This document shows, one piece after another, positions 46,856 to 55,391 of a DNA stretch of 64,000 bases. Source of the stretch: Rhodococcus phenolicus (GTDB lineage Bacteria; Actinomycetota; Actinomycetes; Mycobacteriales; Mycobacteriaceae); contig NZ_LRRH01000034.1 of NCBI RefSeq assembly GCF_001646785.1, positions 1 through 64,000 on the forward strand, in the 5' to 3' direction. Within the stretch, counting starts at the first letter, position 1. Each line of letters starts with the position of its first letter. Under the pieces are notes generated by a model. That model did no database searches and was not told where the DNA came from. It worked only from the letters and a program-made list of their open reading frames with translations. The position numbers were made by a program, and so were the translations under genes.

Positions 46856-48136
46856 ATGAATCGGTCCGTCGAGGAATTCCGGATGCCGGATCTCGGTGAG
46901 GGTCTGACCGAGGCGGACCTCGTGTCCTGGACGGTCGCCGTCGGCGACCGCGTCGAGCTCAATCAGGTTGTCGCGGAAGTGGAAACAGCGAAGGCGATGG
47001 TGGAGTTGCCGTCGCCGTTCGCGGGTACGGTCGCCGAGTTGCTCGCCGAGCCCGGCACGACGGTGCCGGTCGGGACACCGATCATCCGGATCGCGGTGAC
47101 CACCGATGCCGGCCAGGACACCGACGGCAACCGCGACGCCGCAGGCGGCGGCGCCACACCACCGACCCCGGTGCTCGTCGGTTACGGTCCCGGCTCCGCA
47201 CCGGTGAGCCGGCGCGCCACCCGCGTCCCGGCGCCGGCAGTGCCGTCGACGGACGGACACACCGAACCCCACCTGCACGCCGAGCCACAGCGCCCCGACG
47301 CGAAACCGTCGGCGCGACGCGAAGCCAGACGCCTGGGCGTCGACCTCACCACCGTGACCGGAACCGGCAACGGCGGGGTCGTCACCCGCTCGGATGTCCG
47401 GCGCGCTGCCGATCGGGGCGTGCGGGCCGAGCCGGGACGGGAAACACGGGTGCCGGTCACCGCGGTACGCAGACGCACCGCGGAGGCCGTGACGCGCAGC
47501 GCGTTCACCGCACCGCACGCGACCGTGTTCCTCACGTGCGACGCCACCGCGACCGTCGACCTCGTGGAACGGTTGCGCGCGCACCCGTCGTTCGCGGACC
47601 GGCATCCGACCGCGCTGACGATCGTTGCGGCAGCGCTGCTGGGCGTGGTCGCGGACCAGCCGGTCCTCAACGCGACGTGGGATCAGGACGCCGGCGAGAT
47701 CGCGACACCCGGCCATGTGAACCTGGGCATCGCGACCGCCACCGACGAGGGCCTGCTCGTTCCGGTGATCCGGGGCGCCGAAGTGCTGTCGCTACCGGAA
47801 CTCGCCGGAGCGATCGCGGCCGTCACCGCGACCGCGCGGGCCGGGCGGGCAACCCCTTCCGACCTGACCGGTGGCACGATCTCGATCACCAACGTCGGGG
47901 TGTTCGGCGTGGACGCCGGCACCCCGATCCTCGTGCCGGGCCAGGCGGCGATCCTCGCGATCGGCGCGATCGCTCCCCGGCCGTGGGTGGTCGACGACAT
48001 GCTCGCGGTGCGCCGCGTGGTCACGCTGTCGCTGTCGTTCGACCATCGTCTCGTCGACGGTGAGCAGGCGGGGCGGGCGCTCGCCGGGATCGGCACCGTC
48101 CTCGGTGATCCGGTGCCCGCGTTGCTGGGGCGCTGA
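46856..48136 (+). CDS. bkdC: Branched-chain 2-oxoacid dehydrogenase E2 (dihydrolipoyl acyltransferase)
   Basis: 426 residues: lipoyl domain 1-80 with the lipoylated Lys at about 46 (VETAKAMVELPSP), a linker, an E3/E1-binding domain near 150-185 (KPSARREARRLGVDLTTVTGTGNGGVVTRSDV), and the acyltransferase core ending with SFDHRLVDGEQAGR (His and Asp catalytic). It passes isobutyryl and related groups to CoA. ATG 46856 is preferred over 46850 because GAGAGGAC then sits at normal distance. No E3 (lpd) gene follows; a shared E3 is expected elsewhere. Confidence 0.94.
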   Translation: MNRSVEEFRMPDLGEGLTEADLVSWTVAVGDRVELNQVVAEVETAKAMVELPSPFAGTVAELLAEPGTTVPVGTPIIRIAVTTDAGQDTDGNRDAAGGGATPPTPVLVGYGPGSAPVSRRATRVPAPAVPSTDGHTEPHLHAEPQRPDAKPSARREARRLGVDLTTVTGTGNGGVVTRSDVRRAADRGVRAEPGRETRVPVTAVRRRTAEAVTRSAFTAPHATVFLTCDATATVDLVERLRAHPSFADRHPTALTIVAAALLGVVADQPVLNATWDQDAGEIATPGHVNLGIATATDEGLLVPVIRGAEVLSLPELAGAIAAVTATARAGRATPSDLTGGTISITNVGVFGVDAGTPILVPGQAAILAIGAIAPRPWVVDDMLAVRRVVTLSLSFDHRLVDGEQAGRALAGIGTVLGDPVPALLGR

Positions 48137-48170
48137 CCCGCGCACCCGGCGGCGGTCCACGCGAGAGCGG

Positions 48171-48176
48171 TAGCGT
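48171..48176 (+). promoter_or_regulatory. -10 box TAGCGT before the MFS gene
   Basis: TAGCGT ends 8 nt before the GTG at 48185, and no ribosome site is seen; probable leaderless transcript independent of bkdC. Confidence 0.5.
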
Positions 48177-48184
48177 CGAATCCC

Positions 48185-49360
48185 GTGACCGCTGCCGAAT
48201 ATCGCCGTGCGCGAGCCGCCGTCTTCGCCGTGTTCGGGATCAACGGGTTCCTGCTCGCGATGTGGGTGGTGCACATTCCCGCGGTCCAGCAGCGCGCCGG
48301 GATCGGTAACGCGACGCTGGGCACCCTCCTGTTGATGCTCGCCGTCGGCGCGATCGGTGGCATGCAGGCGACCGGGCGGCTCGCCGACCGGTTCGGCAGC
48401 GACCGCACCACCACCGTCGCCGCGGCGGCCCTGGCGATCACGGCGGTCGGCCCGGGACTGGCGTCCCAGCCGTGGCAGCTCGGGGCCGCTCTGGTGCTGT
48501 TCGGATTCGCGAACGGCGCTCTGGACGTGTCGATGAATTCGCAGGCCGTGGTCGTCGAGCAGCGCTACCGCCGGCCGATCATGGCGGCGTTCCACGGACT
48601 GTTCAGCGTGGGTGGCGTCGCCGGATCTCTGGTGGGGGCGGCGACGCTCGCGGCGGGATGGGCTCCGGCGATGTCACTCGCCGCCACGGGCGCGATGGGA
48701 CTGGTGGTGGTCGCGGTCGCGTCCGGGCACCTGGTCACGGTGCCACGCCGGGAGCACCACGCCGGCGCCGTACCGCACGGCGGCTATTCGCGACGGGTGG
48801 TGCTGCTCGGCGGGCTCGCATTCGTTCTGATGCTGTGCGAGGGCGTCGCCAACGACTGGAGCGCCCTGCAGGTCAAGGAGCACCTGGGCAGTAGCGATTC
48901 GGTGGCGGCGCTCGCGTTCGGGGTGTTCTCGGCGACGATGACGATCGGACGGTTCACCGCGGACCGGATCGCCGCGCGGATCGGGCCGGTGGCGCTGGTG
49001 CGTTACGGCGCGCTGGTCGCCGCCGCCGGTATGGCCGCGGTGATCGTCTCACCGTGGCTGCCGCTGACACTGGCGGGATGGGGGTTGTTCGGGGCGGGTC
49101 TGGCCGGCTCGGTTCCGCAGTTGTTCACCGCCGCCGGGAACATGACGACCGGCTCGCCGGGCGCGAACATGTCGCGGGTCGTCGGAATGGGTTACATCGG
49201 TTTCCTGGCCGGCCCGGCGTGCATCGGCTGGGTGTCGGAGGCGACGTCGCTGACCGCGGCGATGGCGGTGCCCCTGGCGTGTGTGCTGGGCGCGGCGGCG
49301 ATGGCCCCGCAGGTACGCGAAGACGCCCGCGCAACGAGGGTGCGCGGGCGTCCCGGGTAG
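48185..49360 (+). CDS. Major facilitator superfamily transporter
   Basis: 391 residues, about 12 hydrophobic helices. The loop 2-3 signature appears as GRLADRFGSDRT, with the second-half counterpart GRFTADRIAARIGPV. Overall similarity is to fucose-permease/YbjJ-like MFS proteins (FANGALDVSMNSQAVVVEQRYRRPIMAAFHGLFSVGG), substrate unknown. GTG 48185. The last codons form a hairpin (49322-49352) facing the convergent pntB gene. Confidence 0.88.
   Translation: MTAAEYRRARAAVFAVFGINGFLLAMWVVHIPAVQQRAGIGNATLGTLLLMLAVGAIGGMQATGRLADRFGSDRTTTVAAAALAITAVGPGLASQPWQLGAALVLFGFANGALDVSMNSQAVVVEQRYRRPIMAAFHGLFSVGGVAGSLVGAATLAAGWAPAMSLAATGAMGLVVVAVASGHLVTVPRREHHAGAVPHGGYSRRVVLLGGLAFVLMLCEGVANDWSALQVKEHLGSSDSVAALAFGVFSATMTIGRFTADRIAARIGPVALVRYGALVAAAGMAAVIVSPWLPLTLAGWGLFGAGLAGSVPQLFTAAGNMTTGSPGANMSRVVGMGYIGFLAGPACIGWVSEATSLTAAMAVPLACVLGAAAMAPQVREDARATRVRGRPG
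49322..49352. terminator. Hairpin inside the end of the MFS gene
   Basis: Perfect 12-bp stem GACGCCCGCGCA/TGCGCGGGCGTC with a 7-nt loop, between the convergent MFS and pntB genes; lies within the last MFS codons. Probably terminates both directions. Confidence 0.7.
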
Positions 49361-49372
49361 AGCCGATCGGTG

Positions 49373-50803
49373 TCAGAGGACCTTGAGTTCCTCGGTGACC
49401 TCGCCGACCATCTTCTTCGCGTCGCCGAACAGCATCGACGTCTGATCCGCGGTGAACAGCGGGTTGTCGATACCGGCGTAACCGGACGACATGGACCGCT
49501 TGAGCACGATCACCGACTTCGACTGATCGACATTGAGGATCGGCATGCCGTAGATCGGGCTCGACGAATCCTGCCGTGCCGCCGGGTTGGTGACGTCGTT
49601 GGCGCCGATGACGATGGTGACATCGGTGCGCGAGAACTCACCGTTGATGTCGTCCATCTCCTTCATCGCGTCGTACGCGACATCGGCCTCGGCGAGCAGC
49701 ACGTTCATGTGACCGGGCATGCGGCCGGCGACCGGGTGGATCGCGTACTTGACCTCGACGCCGCGCTCCTCGAGCAGCGCCGCCATCTCCTTGACCGCGT
49801 GCTGCGCCTGCGCGACGGCCAGACCGTAGCCGGGCACCACGATGACCTGGTTGGCGTACGCCATCTGGATCGCCGCATCCGCCGCGGACGTCGCCTTGAC
49901 GGTGCCGCCCGAGGCGGAGACCGCGCCGCCGGTGCCGCCGTCGCCACCGAACGAGCCGAACACGATCGCCGGGATCGAGCGGTTCATGGCCTTGGCCATG
50001 AGGTTGGTCAGAATCGTGCCGGACGCGCCGACGATCATGCCGGCCACGATCATCGCCTGGTTGTTCAGCGCCAGACCCGCAGCCGCCGCGGACAGACCGG
50101 TCAGGGCGTTGAGCAGCGAGATGACCACCGGCATGTCGGCGCCACCGATCGGCAGCACCACGAACAGGCCCATCAGACCGGCGACGACGAGCAGCAGCGC
50201 GATCCAGATCCCCGAGGTCGGCTCGTTCGCCGGATTCGCCTGCACACCGATGTAGATCGCGATCGCGATCGCGGCGATCGCCAGGACGATGTTGGCGAGC
50301 TGGAACAGCTTCGCCGACGCGACGACCTTCTTCTCGAAGTTCTTGTTCAGCAGTTCCTGCAGCTTGGAGAACGCCACCAGCGAACCCCAGAAGGAGATCG
50401 AGCCGATGATCGCGGCGAACAGCGATCCGACGATGAACGGCACCGACGGCACCGTGTCGACGGTGGTGAAGCCGTTCGAGTCGAGGAACTCGGCCCACGC
50501 GATCAGCGCGACCGTGCCACCGCCGACGCCGTTGAACAGCGCGACCAGCTGCGGCATCGCGGTCATCTTGGTCTTCAGTGCCGGCGGGACACCGAGGATG
50601 ACACCCACGGCCAGGCCGCCGATGATCAGACCCCAGTTGTCGGTTTCGCGGATGTCGATGAGCACCGCGATCACCGCGACACCCATACCGACCGCGGCGA
50701 TGTAGTTGCCGCGCACCGCGGTCTTCGGGCCGGTCAGGCCCATCAGACCGTAGATGAACATCGCGAACGCGACGATGTACAGAATCGTGACGAGATACGT
50801 CAT
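49373..50803 (-). CDS. pntB: NAD(P) transhydrogenase subunit beta
   Basis: 476 residues: about eight or nine membrane helices followed by the soluble NADP(H)-binding domain III (VIVVPGYGLAVAQAQHAVKEMAALLEERGVEVKYAIHPVAGRMPGHMNVLLAEA, VIGANDVTNPAA, GMPILNVDQSKSVIVLKRSM). The enzyme uses the proton gradient to make NADPH from NADH. ATG shares a base with the pntAB stop codon (TGATG). Last gene of the pntAA-pntAB-pntB operon. Confidence 0.97.
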   Translation of the reverse strand: MTYLVTILYIVAFAMFIYGLMGLTGPKTAVRGNYIAAVGMGVAVIAVLIDIRETDNWGLIIGGLAVGVILGVPPALKTKMTAMPQLVALFNGVGGGTVALIAWAEFLDSNGFTTVDTVPSVPFIVGSLFAAIIGSISFWGSLVAFSKLQELLNKNFEKKVVASAKLFQLANIVLAIAAIAIAIYIGVQANPANEPTSGIWIALLLVVAGLMGLFVVLPIGGADMPVVISLLNALTGLSAAAAGLALNNQAMIVAGMIVGASGTILTNLMAKAMNRSIPAIVFGSFGGDGGTGGAVSASGGTVKATSAADAAIQMAYANQVIVVPGYGLAVAQAQHAVKEMAALLEERGVEVKYAIHPVAGRMPGHMNVLLAEADVAYDAMKEMDDINGEFSRTDVTIVIGANDVTNPAARQDSSSPIYGMPILNVDQSKSVIVLKRSMSSGYAGIDNPLFTADQTSMLFGDAKKMVGEVTEELKVL

Positions 50804-51135
50804 CAGGAGTCAGCCCCCTTCTCAGCCGACACCTTCACAGCGTCTTTTTTCGGCTTGAACATCGCGAGCATGCGGTCGGTGACGACGAAGCCGCCGACCA
50901 CGTTCAAGGTGCCGAACACCAGCGCGACGAACAGGATGATCTTGATGCTCCACGGGGCGTCACCGGGCAGGTGCCCGAGCACGACCAGCGCGCCGAGCAC
51001 GACGATGCCGTGGATGGCGTTGGTGCCCGACATCAGCGGCGTGTGCAGCGTGTTCGGGACCTTGGAGATGACGGCGAACCCGACGAACCCGGCCAGCACC
51101 AGGATCGCGATGTTCGCGAGCAGTTCGGTGTACAT
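50803..51135 (-). CDS. pntAB: NAD(P) transhydrogenase subunit alpha, membrane part
   Basis: 110 residues with three transmembrane helices (about 5-25, 38-58, 65-88), starting LLANIAILVLAGFVGFAVISKVPNTLHTPLMSGTNAIHG. This is the separate C-terminal piece of PntA, as in the three-subunit enzymes of mycobacteria and Rhodospirillum. ATG directly follows the pntAA stop codon with no gap. Confidence 0.95.
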   Translation of the reverse strand: MYTELLANIAILVLAGFVGFAVISKVPNTLHTPLMSGTNAIHGIVVLGALVVLGHLPGDAPWSIKIILFVALVFGTLNVVGGFVVTDRMLAMFKPKKDAVKVSAEKGADS

Positions 51136-52263
51136 CTACGCGTTCTCCTTCGAGCGGGTCACGCACGCGCCGTCGAGGATCTCGTCGGAGAAGTCCGGTG
51201 CCAGCGCGCCGTTGTCGTCGAGCATCAGCTCGAGCAGGGCGGCGACGTTCTTCGAGTAGAGCTCGGATGCGTGCTCGGGCATCGTCGCCGGCAGGTTCAG
51301 CGGCGAACAGATCGTCACCCCGTGCTTGACGACGGTCTGTCCCGGTTCGGTCAGCTCGCAGTTGCCGCCGGTCTCACCGGCCAGGTCCACCACGACGCTG
51401 CCCGGCTTCATGCCGGTGACCGCGGCGGCGGTGACCAGACGCGGCGCGGGGCGACCCGGGACCAGCGCGGTCGTGATGACCACGTCGAAACCCTTGATGG
51501 CCTCCTCGAGCGCCTGCTGCTGCTGGGCCCGCTCGGCCTCGGTCAGCTCACGGGCGTACCCGCCTTCACCGGCGGCGTCGATGCCCAGGTCCAGCCACTG
51601 CGCACCGACCGAACGCACCTGGTCGGCGACCTCCGGGCGCACGTCGTAGCCGGTGGTGCGACCACCGAGACGCTTGGCGGTGGCCAGCGCCTGCAGACCC
51701 GCCACACCGACGCCGAGCACCAGCACGGTCGCGGGCTTGACGGTGCCCGCGGCGGTGGTGAGCATCGGGAAGAAGCGCGTCGATTCCGACGCGGCGACCA
51801 GCACCGACTTGTATCCGGACACGTTCGCCTGCGACGAGAGTGCGTCCATCACCTGTGCACGCGAGATGCGCGGGATCGACTCCACCGCGAAGGCCTGGAC
51901 GCCGGCCGCGGTGAGCGCACCGATCTGGTTCTCGGCGTTGCGCGGCGCCAGGAACCCGACGAGGGTCTGACCCGAGCGCAGTCGCGCGACCTCGGCGTCC
52001 GACGGCGGCGCGACCTTGACCACGACATCCGCGGCCCAGGCGTCACCGAGGGTGGCGCCGGCTTCGGCGTAGGCCTCGTCGGGAATCAGCGCCGCCTCGC
52101 CGGCACCGGCCTCGACGATCACGTCGAGGCCCTTGCCGATCAGTGACGGAACGATCTTCGGGACCAGCGCGACGCGACGCTCACCGTCGTTCGACTCGCG
52201 AACGACGCCGACGGTCGGACGACGCTGTGCCTCACTTTCCGTGCTCAATCCTTCGGTATCCAT
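51136..52263 (-). CDS. pntAA: NAD(P) transhydrogenase subunit alpha, NAD-binding part
   Basis: 375 residues, soluble domain I. Begins VGVVRESNDGERRVALVPKIV, has the NAD-binding fold VLVLGVGVAGLQALATAKRLG near 175, and KPGSVVVDLAGETGGNCELTEPG near 290. ATG 52263 with AGGAGTCAGGGG upstream; a frame further up is not conserved. First gene of the operon. Its promoter must lie in 52264-52441, shared with the divergent DUF488 operon. Confidence 0.95.
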   Translation of the reverse strand: MDTEGLSTESEAQRRPTVGVVRESNDGERRVALVPKIVPSLIGKGLDVIVEAGAGEAALIPDEAYAEAGATLGDAWAADVVVKVAPPSDAEVARLRSGQTLVGFLAPRNAENQIGALTAAGVQAFAVESIPRISRAQVMDALSSQANVSGYKSVLVAASESTRFFPMLTTAAGTVKPATVLVLGVGVAGLQALATAKRLGGRTTGYDVRPEVADQVRSVGAQWLDLGIDAAGEGGYARELTEAERAQQQQALEEAIKGFDVVITTALVPGRPAPRLVTAAAVTGMKPGSVVVDLAGETGGNCELTEPGQTVVKHGVTICSPLNLPATMPEHASELYSKNVAALLELMLDDNGALAPDFSDEILDGACVTRSKENA

Positions 52264-52441
52264 TCCCCTGACTCCTGCTTCGAGAAAATGCCTCGCCGCG
52301 AGGGCGGCGGGCTGCGTACATCGAGGCCACAGCATTTCGCGCCGGGCCGATGGGCTAAAGCAGACCTACCGTGGTGGCGACGCCACTGCAAGCGGCCCGA
52401 TCTGTCTGAATCGAGTCCGAACAGGAAAGCGGTGCAAGAAT

Positions 52442-52457
52442 TGTGATGCAGCTCACT
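52442..52457. promoter_or_regulatory. CRP-like binding site
   Basis: TGTGATGCAGCTCACT fits TGTGA-N6-TCACA with one mismatch. It ends 5 nt before a TATCCT box (52463-52468), which could be the -10 of the DUF488 operon, so a CRP/GlxR-type activator or repressor may act here. It is about 180 nt upstream of pntAA on the other side. Confidence 0.6.
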
Positions 52458-52504
52458 TCACATATCCTGCCCAGCGGACGTGAGTGCAAGCAAGGAGGAA
52501 CCGG

Positions 52505-52867
52505 ATGTCACGTCGCACAGTCGATGTCGAGCGCGTATACGACCACCCCGCGGACGAGGACGCATTCCGCGTCCTGGTGGACCGGTTGTGGCCGCGCGGT
52601 CTACGCAAGGACGCGTTCCATTACGACGAGTGGGCAAAGGACCTCGCGCCGTCGGCGCAACTGCGCAAGTGGTACGCGCACGACGCCGCGCTGTTCTCGG
52701 AATTCCGCATCCGGTACATCCACGAACTGACGGCAGCATCCGGACGCGACGCCGTCGCCCGGCTCGACCGCCTCGCCGACGGGCGCCCCCTCGTGCTGCT
52801 CACCGCGACGCACGATCTCGACCACAGCGGCGCCGTGGTCCTTGCCGAACATCTCAGGGGGGCGTGA
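52505..52867 (+). CDS. DUF488 family protein
   Basis: 120 residues with the DUF488 signature [29 protein letters not shown] and [20 protein letters not shown]; soluble, small. Biochemical role unknown. ATG 52505 has GGAGGA 5-10 nt upstream. First gene of a run in which each stop codon overlaps or nearly touches the next start codon, downstream of a CRP-like site. Confidence 0.87.
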   Translation: MSRRTVDVERVYDHPADEDAFRVLVDRLWPRGLRKDAFHYDEWAKDLAPSAQLRKWYAHDAALFSEFRIRYIHELTAASGRDAVARLDRLADGRPLVLLTATHDLDHSGAVVLAEHLRGA

Positions 52868-53037
52868 TGACGGCCCGCGACCACGACACCGGTGGCGACC
52901 CGGTGTGCTGGCTCGACCGGGTCTGCCCGGAGTGCGGACTGTTCCTCGAGGACGTGGACGAGCCCTGCCCCCGCTGCGGACACGCCGACGGACCCGGGAA
53001 CACCGATCGCGTCGATCCCCTACCGTCACCCCGATGA
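52867..53037 (+). CDS. Small zinc-ribbon protein (56 aa)
   Basis: A 56-residue protein with two CxxC pairs, [21 protein letters not shown], enough for one structural zinc. ATG shares a base with the DUF488 stop codon (TGATG), and its own stop overlaps the sirtuin start (ATGA), which supports it as a translated gene. No family recognised; a small nucleic-acid or protein-binding ribbon is a reasonable guess. Confidence 0.75.
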   Translation: MTARDHDTGGDPVCWLDRVCPECGLFLEDVDEPCPRCGHADGPGNTDRVDPLPSPR

Positions 53038-53417
53038 GCGTTCCGTCCGAGATCCTCGACCCGGCTCGCGCCGCGCGCCGCGTCACCGTACTCACGGGCG
53101 CGGGCATGTCCGCCGAGAGCGGGGTCCCGACGTTCCGGGACGCCCGGGCCGGCCTGTGGTCCGAATTCGACGCGACCTCCCTTGCAACCCCGGAGGGGTG
53201 GCGTGCCGATGCGTCGCCGACGCCGATCTGTTGCCCGTCGTCGGCACCTCGGGTGTGGTGTATCCCGCGGCCGGGCTGCCCGGATCTCGCTCGCGGTCAC
53301 GGCGTGCCGGTCGTCGAGATCGGGCCGGAACCGACGGAGATCTCCGACCGGACGGATCACGTGTGGCGCACCACGGCGGCGGTGGGACTGCCCGAACTGG
53401 TCGCGGCGCTAAGGTGA
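53034..53417 (+). pseudogene. Decayed Sir2-family (sirtuin) NAD-dependent deacylase
   Basis: The frame stays open for 127 codons, but a sirtuin needs about 235-240. The N terminus is normal ([33 protein letters not shown]). At about 53195 roughly 110 residues are missing, including the catalytic His and the zinc Cys pairs, and the frame shifts: [21 protein letters not shown] is read in the next frame (to about 53281). An extra G near 53282 then restores the first frame for [45 protein letters not shown], a normal sirtuin C terminus. Inactive as a deacylase. Confidence 0.85.
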
Positions 53418-53422
53418 CGAAC

Positions 53423-53863
53423 GTGGGAACCTGTGTGTTCTGCGACATAGTGGCCGGCACAGCCCCGGCGACACCGGTGTTCGAGGACGAGAACGTCGTC
53501 GCGTTCCTCGACATCCGGCCGATCACGCGCGGTCACACCCTGGTGGTGCCTCGTGCGCACGCGGCACGGCTCGAGGACCTGGATCCGGACGACGGCGCGG
53601 CCATGTTCCGTACCGCGCAGCACCTGTCGCGGGCGCTGACCCGTTCGGACCTGGCGCCCGACGGCGCGCATCTGGTGCTCAACGACGGGCGGGCCGCGTT
53701 CCAGACCGTCGCCCACGCACACCTGCACGTGCTGCCCCGCTGGAGCGGCGACCGACTGCGCCTGGCGGCCGGGCTGGCCCGGCGCCGTCCCCACGATCCG
53801 GACGCGATCGCAGCCCTGATTCGCGCCGGACTGGACCGATTGGAAGCGGAGGACCCCCGTTGA
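53423..53863 (+). CDS. HIT-family nucleotide hydrolase/transferase
   Basis: 146 residues with the histidine triad HAHLHV (His 98, 100, 102) and N-terminal CVFCDIVAGTAPATPVFEDENVVAFLD, with the Cys pair of the zinc-binding HIT branch. Acts on nucleoside phosphoramidates or dinucleotides; exact substrate unknown. GTG 53423 is preferred because AAGGTG is 6 nt upstream; GTG 53414 overlaps the sirtuin remnant stop codon and would add three residues. Confidence 0.9.
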   Translation: MGTCVFCDIVAGTAPATPVFEDENVVAFLDIRPITRGHTLVVPRAHAARLEDLDPDDGAAMFRTAQHLSRALTRSDLAPDGAHLVLNDGRAAFQTVAHAHLHVLPRWSGDRLRLAAGLARRRPHDPDAIAALIRAGLDRLEAEDPR

Positions 53864-54708
53864 GCACCGAACACACTCCCGAATCCCCCACCCCGGAGTT
53901 TCCCGTCGAGCAGATCCGTTCGCTGCTGTTCGAGCAGTTCGCGGTGATCGACGATCTGCTCGCCGGCGTCGACGGGGACACCTGGTTCACGCCGTCGACG
54001 CTCCCGGGCTGGACCGTCAAGGACATCGTGGCGCACCTGATCGGTACCGAGTCGATCCTCGCGGGCGAGGACACTCCGCACGTCGACATCGACGTGCACG
54101 CTCTCGGGCACGTCCACAACGAGATCGGCGCGCTCAACGAGCGGTGGGTGGAGTCGCTGCGCGGCACCCCGGGCGCCGGTGTCCTCGACCGGTACCGGCG
54201 GATCGTGTCGCGTCGCCACGACCAGCTCGCGTCGATGACGCAGGAATGGTTCGACGCGCCCGCGCAGACCCCTGCGGGTCCGGCGACATACGGGCGGTTC
54301 ATGCGTATCCGCGTATTCGATTGCTGGATGCACGAACTCGACATCCGGGACGCGCTCGGAACTCCCGGCGACGAGGGCGGTGCGCGCGCGGAACTGGCGG
54401 TCGCCGAGATCGTCGGGTCGCTGGCGTACGTCGTCGGCAAGCTGGGCAAGGCCCCGGACGGGTCGCGCATCACGTTCGAACTGACGGGCCCGCTCGCCCG
54501 CACCCTGCACCTGGAGGTCCACGGACGGGCCGCGCTGGTTCCCGAACTGTCGGGTCCGGCGACCAGCACGATCACGCTGGATTCGGGTTTGTTCGCACGG
54601 CTGGCGGGCGGGCGCGTCCACGCGTTCGATCACCTCGACGAGATCACGCTCGGTGGCGACACCACCACCGGCCGGCGCATCGTCGAGAACCTCGCGTTCA
54701 CCATCTGA
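53860..54708 (+). CDS. Mycothiol-dependent maleylpyruvate isomerase-like protein
   Basis: 282 residues. The N-terminal DinB/MDMPI four-helix domain has the metal His in TLPGWTVKDIVAHLIGTE near 60 and His/Asp in FDCWMHELDIRDALG near 165; the C-terminal domain (ITFELTGPLARTLHLEV) is the SCP2-like part of the family. These proteins use mycothiol, which fits an actinomycete; substrate unknown. TTG start overlaps the HIT stop codon (TTGA). Confidence 0.85.
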   Translation: MSTEHTPESPTPEFPVEQIRSLLFEQFAVIDDLLAGVDGDTWFTPSTLPGWTVKDIVAHLIGTESILAGEDTPHVDIDVHALGHVHNEIGALNERWVESLRGTPGAGVLDRYRRIVSRRHDQLASMTQEWFDAPAQTPAGPATYGRFMRIRVFDCWMHELDIRDALGTPGDEGGARAELAVAEIVGSLAYVVGKLGKAPDGSRITFELTGPLARTLHLEVHGRAALVPELSGPATSTITLDSGLFARLAGGRVHAFDHLDEITLGGDTTTGRRIVENLAFTI

Positions 54709-54734
54709 CCGCGTTCACGGATCCGACAACGCCG

Positions 54735-55382
54735 ATGCGTCTGTTCCTGTCCTCCTATCGTTTCGGCGCCGACCCGGCGGCGCTGCTGCGCATCACCGGC
54801 CCGCCCGGGCCGATCGCGGTGATCGCGAACGCCGCCGACGCATGGCCCGCTCGGGCCCGGCGGTCCACGGTGCTCAGCGAGTTCGGTCCGTTGCGCGAAC
54901 TCGGGTTCGATCCCGTCGAGGTGGATCTGCGCGACCATCTCGGCTCGCCGGCATCGCTCCGCGCCCGCCTGGCCGATTTCGAGGCGGTGTGGGTGCGCGG
55001 CGGCAACACGTTCGTGTTGCGGGCCCAGCTCGCACGGTCCGGCGGTGATTCCGTGCTCACCGAACTCGTGCGGTCCGGGGCGCTCGCGTACGCCGGTTAC
55101 AGCGCCGGGGCGTGCGTGGTGACACCGACGCTGAGCGGCGTCGAGTTCTCCGACGATCCGGCCGAGGTGCCGCCGACGTGCGGGATCGACCCTCAGTGGG
55201 ACGGTCTGGGCCTGGTGGAGTTCGCGATCGTGCCGCACGCGGGTGGGTCGCCGTTCGACGACGGCGGCAGCGGCCGCGCCGTGGATCACCTGACGCGCAA
55301 CGACATCGCGTTCCGCGCGCTGACCGACGACGAGGCGATCGTCGTGGACACGTCGGAGGGAACAGGTACTTCTCACTGCTAA
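54735..55382 (+). CDS. Peptidase E (S51 family) type protein
   Basis: 215 residues, cytosolic class-I glutamine-amidotransferase-like fold. Nucleophile Ser about 123 in AYAGYSAGACVVTP and the His of FAIVPHAGG match the S51 catalytic residues (Asp-X dipeptidase or cyanophycinase relatives). ATG 54735 is 26 nt after the previous gene. The C terminus ends in a short Thr/Ser/Gly tail. Substrate specificity cannot be assigned. Confidence 0.85.
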   Translation: MRLFLSSYRFGADPAALLRITGPPGPIAVIANAADAWPARARRSTVLSEFGPLRELGFDPVEVDLRDHLGSPASLRARLADFEAVWVRGGNTFVLRAQLARSGGDSVLTELVRSGALAYAGYSAGACVVTPTLSGVEFSDDPAEVPPTCGIDPQWDGLGLVEFAIVPHAGGSPFDDGGSGRAVDHLTRNDIAFRALTDDEAIVVDTSEGTGTSHC

Positions 55383-55385
55383 CAT
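55380..55385 (+). promoter_or_regulatory. -10 box TAACAT (leaderless start)
   Basis: TAACAT overlaps the stop codon region of the peptidase gene and ends 6 nt before the ATG at 55392; no ribosome site, so a leaderless transcript is likely. Confidence 0.5.
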
Positions 55386-55391
55386 CCGACG

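Noticed and set aside
52264-52441. Possible small gene between pntAA and DUF488
   Set aside because: No frame has both a start with a ribosome site and believable codon use; the region is better explained as divergent promoters and the CRP-like site.
53034-53417. Functional short sirtuin
   Set aside because: The catalytic His and zinc-binding Cys region is missing and part of the core is out of frame, so it was called a pseudogene.
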